Assembly: GCF_000956405.1 (NCBI RefSeq)
Contig: NZ_JYIV01000014.1
Coordinates: forward strand, 1-64,000
From: Microbacterium oxydans
GTDB lineage: Bacteria > Actinomycetota > Actinomycetes > Actinomycetales > Microbacteriaceae
Direction: 5' to 3'
DNA: 64,000 nucleotides
A model generated the notes under the pieces. The model had not been told where the DNA came from, searched no databases, and worked only from the letters and a program-made list of their open reading frames with translations. The position numbers and the translations under genes were made by a program. Position 1 is the first letter of the stretch; every line of letters starts with the position of its first letter. Positions 59,730-64,000 of this stretch are shown piece by piece.

Positions 59730-60622
59730 GAACGCCTCGCGGGGCTCAGAAGCGGAGGGCGAGCGGAGCGGATGCGGCAACGTCGGTGCAGACGCTCGCG
59801 GTGCTGCTGCAGGCAGGTGCGGTCCCCCTCGTCGCGTGGCGGCATCTCGCCGATACCGATGATGCGTCCGCGCGCGCCGTCGTCGATCGGGTCGATCAAG
59901 GCGTGCCACTTCTCGATGCCATCGAGGCCGAGGGCGGAGCCTGGATCGATCTCGCGGCCGCCTGGGAGATCGCGACGACGGTGGGCGCACCACTCGCCGA
60001 GGTCCTCCGCATGATCGCCGAGACCCTGCGCGATGCCGCGGCCGCCGCAGACGACGTGCGCATCGCTCTCGCCGAACCCGCAGGGACGGCGCGTCTGCTG
60101 TTGTGGATGCCCTTCGCCGGGCTGTTCCTCGGTTCCGCCCTCGGCTTCGACACCATCGGGGTCATCTTCGGCACCGTGCTCGGGGCGTTCTGTGTGATCT
60201 TCGGTCTCCTCCTCGTGGTGGCAGCGCGGCTGTGGACGTCGCTGCTGCTGAGAAAGGCGGCACCTGCGCCCGGCACTCCGGGCATGCGGGCAGAACTGGT
60301 CGCGATCGCGCTGGCCGGTGGTGCTTCCATCGATCGCGCGCTGCACCTGGTCTCGCAGACATCCGTCTCGGGCGGCGGTGAGGAACGCGTCGGCGCCGTG
60401 CTCGACCTGTCCCGCGCCGCCGGGGTGCCAGCTGCAGAACTGCTGCGGGCATCGGCCGCCCAGGATCGGCATGCCGCGAGGGTGCAGGGGCAGCTCCGCG
60501 CCGCGAAGCTCTCGACCCGACTGCTGTTCCCGCTCGGGGTCTGCACGCTGCCCGCTTTCCTGCTTCTCGGCGTCGGGCCCCTTCTGCTCAGCGTCCTCGG
60601 ATCCACTCCCGTGTCCCTGTGA
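59726..60622 (+). CDS. TadB/TadC-like pilus assembly membrane protein
   Basis: 298 aa with one central pair and one C-terminal pair of membrane helices. An N-terminal type II secretion F-like helical domain (about 15-115) and a second, shorter one (about 200-265) suggest a compact protein combining TadB- and TadC-like parts; only one such gene is present. ATG at 59726 overlaps the tadA stop; a GTG at 59720 is an alternative. Confidence 0.78.
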   Translation: MRTPRGAQKRRASGADAATSVQTLAVLLQAGAVPLVAWRHLADTDDASARAVVDRVDQGVPLLDAIEAEGGAWIDLAAAWEIATTVGAPLAEVLRMIAETLRDAAAAADDVRIALAEPAGTARLLLWMPFAGLFLGSALGFDTIGVIFGTVLGAFCVIFGLLLVVAARLWTSLLLRKAAPAPGTPGMRAELVAIALAGGASIDRALHLVSQTSVSGGGEERVGAVLDLSRAAGVPAAELLRASAAQDRHAARVQGQLRAAKLSTRLLFPLGVCTLPAFLLLGVGPLLLSVLGSTPVSL

Positions 60623-60690
60623 CCGCCATGAACTCGTCCCCATCATCCGATGCCACGCATCGTCCAGAGAGAAAAGAAAGAAGGAACACC

Positions 60691-60816
60691 ATGAGAAGCA
60701 TTCCACTGCTCGACCGCCGACGCGCGGCAGCATTGTTCGGCGACGACACCGGTGCGGCCACGGCCGAGTACGCGATCACGACGATGGCCATTGTTGCAGA
60801 ATTAAAGCAGAATTAG
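60691..60816 (+). pseudogene. Flp/DUF4244-like pilin gene, 3' end displaced by integrative element
   Basis: 41 codons. The N-terminal part (FGDDTGAATAEYAITTMA) is the pilin-like start of DUF4244/Flp proteins, including the Glu-Tyr pair after the processing region. After TTMAIV the expected hydrophobic helix is missing and the frame reads AELKQN and stops, in AT-richer DNA directly before the serine recombinase gene. The host gene therefore appears split by integration near 60,780-60,800. Its remaining part should lie beyond the element's right end, outside this window. AAGAAGGAA precedes the ATG. Confidence 0.75.
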
Positions 60817-60819
60817 AAC
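60778..60819. other. Probable left attachment junction of the integrative element
   Basis: The composition shifts from host GC-rich coding to TTGTTGCAGAATTAAAGCAG. A 9-bp direct repeat, GCAGAATTA, occurs at 60796 and 60807 with an 11-base period. Serine integrases leave only a short core, so the exact crossover cannot be read without the right end or an empty site. Confidence 0.6.
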
Positions 60820-62307
60820 ATGACCCCGAAGAAGAAGCCGGCGATCGTCCGCGCGGCCGTCTACGCGCGACAGTCCGTCTACGAGCCCGAAGGCATCGAG
60901 CGGCAGATCGAAGCGTGCCGGCAGCTTGCCGAGTCGCGCGACTACCTCGCCGCTGACGTTTACGCCGACGACAACGTGTCGGGATACCGCGACCGCGGCG
61001 ACGGGACGGCATTCGCGCGGATGCTCGAGGACGCCCGCGCCGGCCTCTTCGACGTGCTCATCGTCCGCAAGCTCGACCGGCTCGCGCGCTCCCTCTCGGC
61101 GATCGAAGCGCTCACGGCCGCGCGCGTGCAAGTCGTCACGACCGACGGCGAACTTGACCTCACGACCGTCAACGGGCGACTCATCGCGAACGTGCTGACG
61201 GCGGTCGCCCGAGCCGAGAGCGAGACGAAGGCCGAGCGCCGCGTCTTCGCGAACGCCGGGCGACGACGCGAGGGCATCCCGACGTCGGGGCGCGTGCCGT
61301 ACGGCTACCGATGGGTCACGACCAAAGAGCGCAAGGAGCGCGGCAGCGTCGAAGCCTACGAGCTTGACGGTGAGCGCGCCGCGGACGTGCGGCGGATCTT
61401 TGACGCCTTCCTCGCGGGTGTCCCGCTCGGCTCGATCGCGCGCGACCTCACGACGGCAGGGCGACGGACGGTCAGCACGAAGCGGCATCCCGACGGCGTC
61501 CCCTTCACGTCGACGACGCTTCGGCGCATGCTCATGTCGCCGTACTATGCGGCGTTGCTCCCGCTCCCGAGCGAAGACGGCGGCGCCTACGATCAGGACG
61601 CGATCACGCGCGGCTCGTGCGAAGTCGGCAAGTGGCCGGCGATCGTCAGCGTCGAAGAGTGGGAAGCCGCGAAGGCGAAGCTCGCGCACCCGTCGCGGAA
61701 GACGTCGCCCGGCCCCACGCGGCGATGGTTGCTCTCCGGGCTTGCCGTGTGCGGCGTCGAAGGATGCGGCCTACCCGTACGCGCCGGCGGCGGCGAGAAG
61801 GGCGTGCACAGCTACCGGTGCGCGTCGATGAAGCACTTCATGCGGCAGGGCGACCCGCTCGATGCGTTCGTCGAGCGGGTCGCGGTCGAGTACATCGCGA
61901 AGCATCGGGGCGCGCTGCTCGCTCCCCGTGAGCGCGCCGACGCGGCAGCGATCAACGCCGAACTCGCACGGCTCGACGCCGCTCTCGTCGAACTCGGCGA
62001 AGACCGCGACGCCGGCATCATCGATCGCGCCGAGTACCTTCGTCGCCGGCCACGGCTCATCTCGAAGCGCGACGGCTTGCGGCGCGACCTCGCCGACGGC
62101 GCTGACCGCTCGGCGCTCGAGGGCATCGTCGACGCGAGCGACGTGCTCGCGGCGTGGCGCGGCCTGTCGCTCGGCGAGAAGCGCGCCGTGCTCGGCGACC
62201 TCTTCGAGATCCGCGTGCTCTCGGTCGGTCAGGGTAACCGACGCAACATGCCCGCTGACAAGTTTGCGAAGACGGTCGTCATCACACCGACGAGCGTCGC
62301 GGCCTAG
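60820..62307 (+). CDS. Large serine recombinase (integrase)
   Basis: 495 aa. N-terminal resolvase domain with catalytic serine in AVYARQS (Ser19) and VRKLDRLARS; recombinase domain (about 160-265; VPYGYRWV, GSIARDLTTAGRRTV); zinc ribbon with C-G-V-E-G-C-G and a distal C (about 310-335); coiled-coil region (about 375-430). Such enzymes integrate phages and other elements at a single att site. The gene lies at the element's left edge and has no clear ribosome binding site before its ATG. Its stop shares a CTAG with the convergent next gene. Confidence 0.93.
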   Translation: MTPKKKPAIVRAAVYARQSVYEPEGIERQIEACRQLAESRDYLAADVYADDNVSGYRDRGDGTAFARMLEDARAGLFDVLIVRKLDRLARSLSAIEALTAARVQVVTTDGELDLTTVNGRLIANVLTAVARAESETKAERRVFANAGRRREGIPTSGRVPYGYRWVTTKERKERGSVEAYELDGERAADVRRIFDAFLAGVPLGSIARDLTTAGRRTVSTKRHPDGVPFTSTTLRRMLMSPYYAALLPLPSEDGGAYDQDAITRGSCEVGKWPAIVSVEEWEAAKAKLAHPSRKTSPGPTRRWLLSGLAVCGVEGCGLPVRAGGGEKGVHSYRCASMKHFMRQGDPLDAFVERVAVEYIAKHRGALLAPRERADAAAINAELARLDAALVELGEDRDAGIIDRAEYLRRRPRLISKRDGLRRDLADGADRSALEGIVDASDVLAAWRGLSLGEKRAVLGDLFEIRVLSVGQGNRRNMPADKFAKTVVITPTSVAA

Positions 62308-62510
62308 CTTTCGTCGGTGTGGTCGACGAATTTAGCGTCGCCGCCGTGGTTGTGGACGAGATCCATCGAGTGCTTCGCGTCTTCCTTCCGCACGTAGTTC
62401 TCGCTCGTGCAGATAACTTCGCCGTTCTGCATGACGTTGAGCGTCCAGTGATACGGCTGACGCACGTTCGGGTTCTTGTACAGGTGGAACTGAAGCACGT
62501 TCTCGGCCAT
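62304..62510 (-). CDS. YegP/DUF1508-family small protein
   Basis: 68 aa. FHLYKNPNVRQPYHWTLNVM and GEVICTSENYVRKEDAKHSM fit one DUF1508 repeat. Good AAAGGAG site before the ATG. Convergent with, and overlapping by four bases, the integrase gene. Function unknown; such proteins are common on actinophage genomes. Confidence 0.8.
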   Translation of the reverse strand: MAENVLQFHLYKNPNVRQPYHWTLNVMQNGEVICTSENYVRKEDAKHSMDLVHNHGGDAKFVDHTDES

Positions 62511-62774
62511 GCCGACTCCTTTGTCTCGGGGTGTACCACGTTAGCGCCAGCCACCGACAACGGGGCGCTCGGGTACGCGCTAAGCGCGACGGCGGGCGCT
62601 GTCGTCGTTGCGGCGTGCCCGAGCGACCGATACGCGGGCATCGGCAGCGGAATAAGGGCGATGCGGCAGCGCTCTAGGGGATAGCGACGTTCGCGAGCGG
62701 GTGGGGAGTAGCTAGCGCGCGAGGCAATGCGTAGATGCGTGGCTCGCGACGACTCGACGTCGTTGCTCTCTATC

Positions 62775-62861
62775 TGTTCCCGGAATGTTCCCGGCTGTTC
62801 CCCGGAACAGGTCACAATGTGTTCCCGATGTTTCCGGGTCTTTAGCCCGGAACACGGAACA
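62775..62861. repeat. TGTTCC/GGAACA repeat cluster
   Basis: Within 87 bases: TGTTCCCGG at 62775 and 62786, the dyad TGTTCCCCGGAACA at 62796-62809, TGTTCCCG at 62820, and the inverted repeat TGTTTCCGGG...CCCGGAACA at 62829-62854 followed by CGGAACA at 62855. Such spaced dyads suggest a repressor/operator array or an iteron-like origin. Confidence 0.7.
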
Positions 62862-62962
62862 AGTGACATCACGGCACACGGCACCCTGGCCACGGCGCAA
62901 CGGGCATGACGTCATGAAGCCGCCGCCTCTATCGACCGGACACGCCGCATTCCCGATACATG

Positions 62963-62990
62963 TTGACGAAGCGGGGATGCGTGTTAATCT
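62963..62990 (+). promoter_or_regulatory. Sigma70-like promoter of the element's rightward genes
   Basis: TTGACG, 16-base spacer, TAATCT with TG just upstream of the -10 (TGTTAATCT). It would begin a transcript near 62,997 that covers the genes from 63,095 on. Confidence 0.65.
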
Positions 62991-63060
62991 GATCGCAGCG
63001 GGAAGCCCTCGGGCATCTCGTGGGAGACAGAAGGGCAATCCCGCCCCGGTCACAGCCGAG

Positions 63061-63093
63061 ATGGCAATCAACCTCAATCTGAGGGATTGCCAT
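63061..63093 (+). promoter_or_regulatory. Hairpin masking a ribosome binding site
   Basis: ATGGCAATC (63061-63069) is perfectly complementary to GATTGCCAT (63085-63093), and inside it CCTC (63072-63075) pairs with GAGG (63081-63084). The GAGGG ribosome binding site of the next gene is fully within the stem, so translation should be controlled by folding or by a bound protein. Confidence 0.6.
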
Positions 63094-63094
63094 C

Positions 63095-63238
63095 GTGTCT
63101 TCCACTACCGAGCACAACCCGCTCGACGTCCTCTTCCCCGACCCTGACGGCGTCATCGCCGCTCTCGTCGCCGATCTCCCCGCGCCCGCTCCCGACAGCG
63201 CGGCCCGCGTCTCGGCGCTTCTCATGGTGGCGCGCTGA
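63095..63238 (+). CDS. Small hypothetical protein of the integrative element
   Basis: 47 aa, GTG start ten bases after GAGGG. Acidic and Pro/Ala-rich, with NPLDVLFPDPDGVIAALVAD. No family recognised. Its stop overlaps the next start (TGATG), which supports it being real and coupled. Confidence 0.55.
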   Translation: MSSTTEHNPLDVLFPDPDGVIAALVADLPAPAPDSAARVSALLMVAR

Positions 63239-63669
63239 TGCCTACCGTCCGCACGTCCGAAGAGGCGAAGGCGCTCGCTCGCCGCCGCTGGGACAAGCCC
63301 CGGCCCGCTCCCATCGACAAGCGCGTGCGCACGCTCCCGTCGGGATCGAAGCTCGAAGAGCGCTGGTTGGCAAAGGCCGTCGATCTCGGGCTCGTCTACG
63401 AAGGCATGACGCGCAACGCGCATCGTCGACTCGCGAAGCGTCTCGCCGACGACGACACGGCTCGCAAGATCAAGCGCGTGCATGATGCGCGGCCGGCCGG
63501 CATTGCCGACGATGACGATCTCTTGCTCGCCCATCTCGAGGCCGAGGCGGCTCGGTGGCGCGCTCGCGTGAAGCGCGACCGTCAGATCGCCCTTGCGCAC
63601 GAGCTGCTCGCAGAGAAGGCCGAGCAAGAGCTTGCCGATCTCATGTGGAAGCTCGGGCTGATCTCATGA
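63238..63669 (+). CDS. Hypothetical protein of the integrative element
   Basis: 143 aa, rich in Arg, Lys, Ala and Glu, mostly helical; a coiled coil is likely around 90-135 (LEAEAARWRARVKRDRQIAL). No family recognised. Start and stop overlap the neighbouring genes by 1 and 4 bases, so it sits in a tightly coupled early operon. Confidence 0.7.
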   Translation: MPTVRTSEEAKALARRRWDKPRPAPIDKRVRTLPSGSKLEERWLAKAVDLGLVYEGMTRNAHRRLAKRLADDDTARKIKRVHDARPAGIADDDDLLLAHLEAEAARWRARVKRDRQIALAHELLAEKAEQELADLMWKLGLIS

Positions 63670-64000
63670 AGATCAACGACGCCGAAGTCATCCGCGTCAG
63701 CGCGTCGACCCGCGACGACGTCTTCGCGGATGCCGCCGAGATGGTTCGCCGCGATGCAGACAACGTCCCGGCCGCGGCGCTCGCGATCGTCGAGTCGACG
63801 GGCACGCCCCGCCGCGACGCGATCGACTACGTCATCGAGCACGCACCCGTCATGGAAGCCGACGAAGAGCGCAAGATCCGCCGGCGCGCGAAGAAGCTCA
63901 TCGAGAAGAAGCACGATCCGCGCGTCGTCGCCTACGTCGGTCGCACACCGGATGAGCTTTCCCGGCTCGCTGAGTTCGACGAGGACATGGAAAAGGAACG
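63666..64000 (+). CDS. Hypothetical protein, partial at window end
   Basis: At least 111 residues, continuing past the window. Acidic N-terminus (KINDAEVIRVSASTRDDVF), then a basic K-I-R-R-R-A-K-K stretch near residue 80. ATG overlaps the previous stop. No function recognised. Confidence 0.65.
   Translation, partial: MKINDAEVIRVSASTRDDVFADAAEMVRRDADNVPAAALAIVESTGTPRRDAIDYVIEHAPVMEADEERKIRRRAKKLIEKKHDPRVVAYVGRTPDELSRLAEFDEDMEKE

Larger units (their letters stand above)
62511..63094. other. Non-coding control region of the element
   Basis: 584 bases without a credible gene. It contains a cluster of TGTTCC/GGAACA motifs (62775-62861), a strong plus-strand promoter (62963-62990) and a hairpin over the following ribosome binding site (63061-63093). 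Between 62520 and 62760 I see nothing recognisable. Confidence 0.55.

Noticed and set aside
62775..62861. CRISPR-like repeats
   Set aside because: Repeat units are only 6-10 bases, irregularly spaced and palindromic, with no equal-length spacers and no cas genes nearby.
62727..62909. 60-aa frame across the repeat cluster
   Set aside because: No RBS, Cys/Ser-rich nonsense composition, and it runs through the operator-like repeats.

Overview
The window looks like a chromosomal segment of a high-GC actinobacterium, most likely Microbacterium (Microbacteriaceae). The evidence is the strong GC bias, frequent GTG starts, many 4-base start/stop overlaps, the L10/L12 leader arrangement and, above all, a gene set matching the daptide RiPP cluster that I know from Microbacterium paraoxydans. 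The genus is inferred from gene content; no 16S rRNA gene is present.

Layout: 0.2-1.4 kb, L10 leader with rplJ-rplL. 1.5-6.4 kb, a LacI regulator divergent from a CUT1 sugar ABC importer with two matching operators. 6.4-11.9 kb, transsulfuration genes (cystathionine beta-synthase and gamma-synthase), an MFS drug exporter, a PAP2 phosphatase and a GNAT protein. 11.9-12.1 kb, tRNA-Ser(GGA) next to a duplicated terminator plus tRNA-end fragment. 12.3-22.0 kb, a complete daptide-type RiPP cluster: two related recognition-type proteins, a class III aminotransferase, an iron-ADH-fold dehydrogenase, three tiny precursors ending in Thr, a methyltransferase, an M50 membrane protease, an ABC ATPase and two permeases. 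Nearly all genes overlap their neighbours, so it reads as one operon.

22.1-58.3 kb is mostly ordinary core genome: trhO; a moxR-DUF58-transglutaminase operon; an SF2 helicase; SRP RNA; a rhomboid protease; pta-ackA; a beta-phosphoglucomutase/GH65 phosphorylase pair; dnaX-recR; a DMT exporter; lysC (with an internal beta-subunit start) and asd; mqo; tdk; an lldR/lldD lactate pair; DUF1295, HAD and VanZ genes; tRNA-Pro(CGG); a phosphoesterase; a class A PBP with PASTA domains; DUF4177, RidA and acs. The central metabolism fits growth on alpha-glucosides, lactate and acetate.

58.7-60.8 kb holds the start of a Tad-type pilus/secretion locus (tadA, a tadB/C-like gene, and a DUF4244/Flp-like pilin gene). 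The pilin gene is cut after about 35 codons by an integrative element. That element starts with a large serine recombinase at 60,820, runs off the right end of the window, and carries a YegP-like gene, a cluster of TGTTCC/GGAACA repeats, a clear promoter, an RBS-sequestering hairpin and small unknown genes. The daptide cluster and the element junction are the two regions most worth following up.
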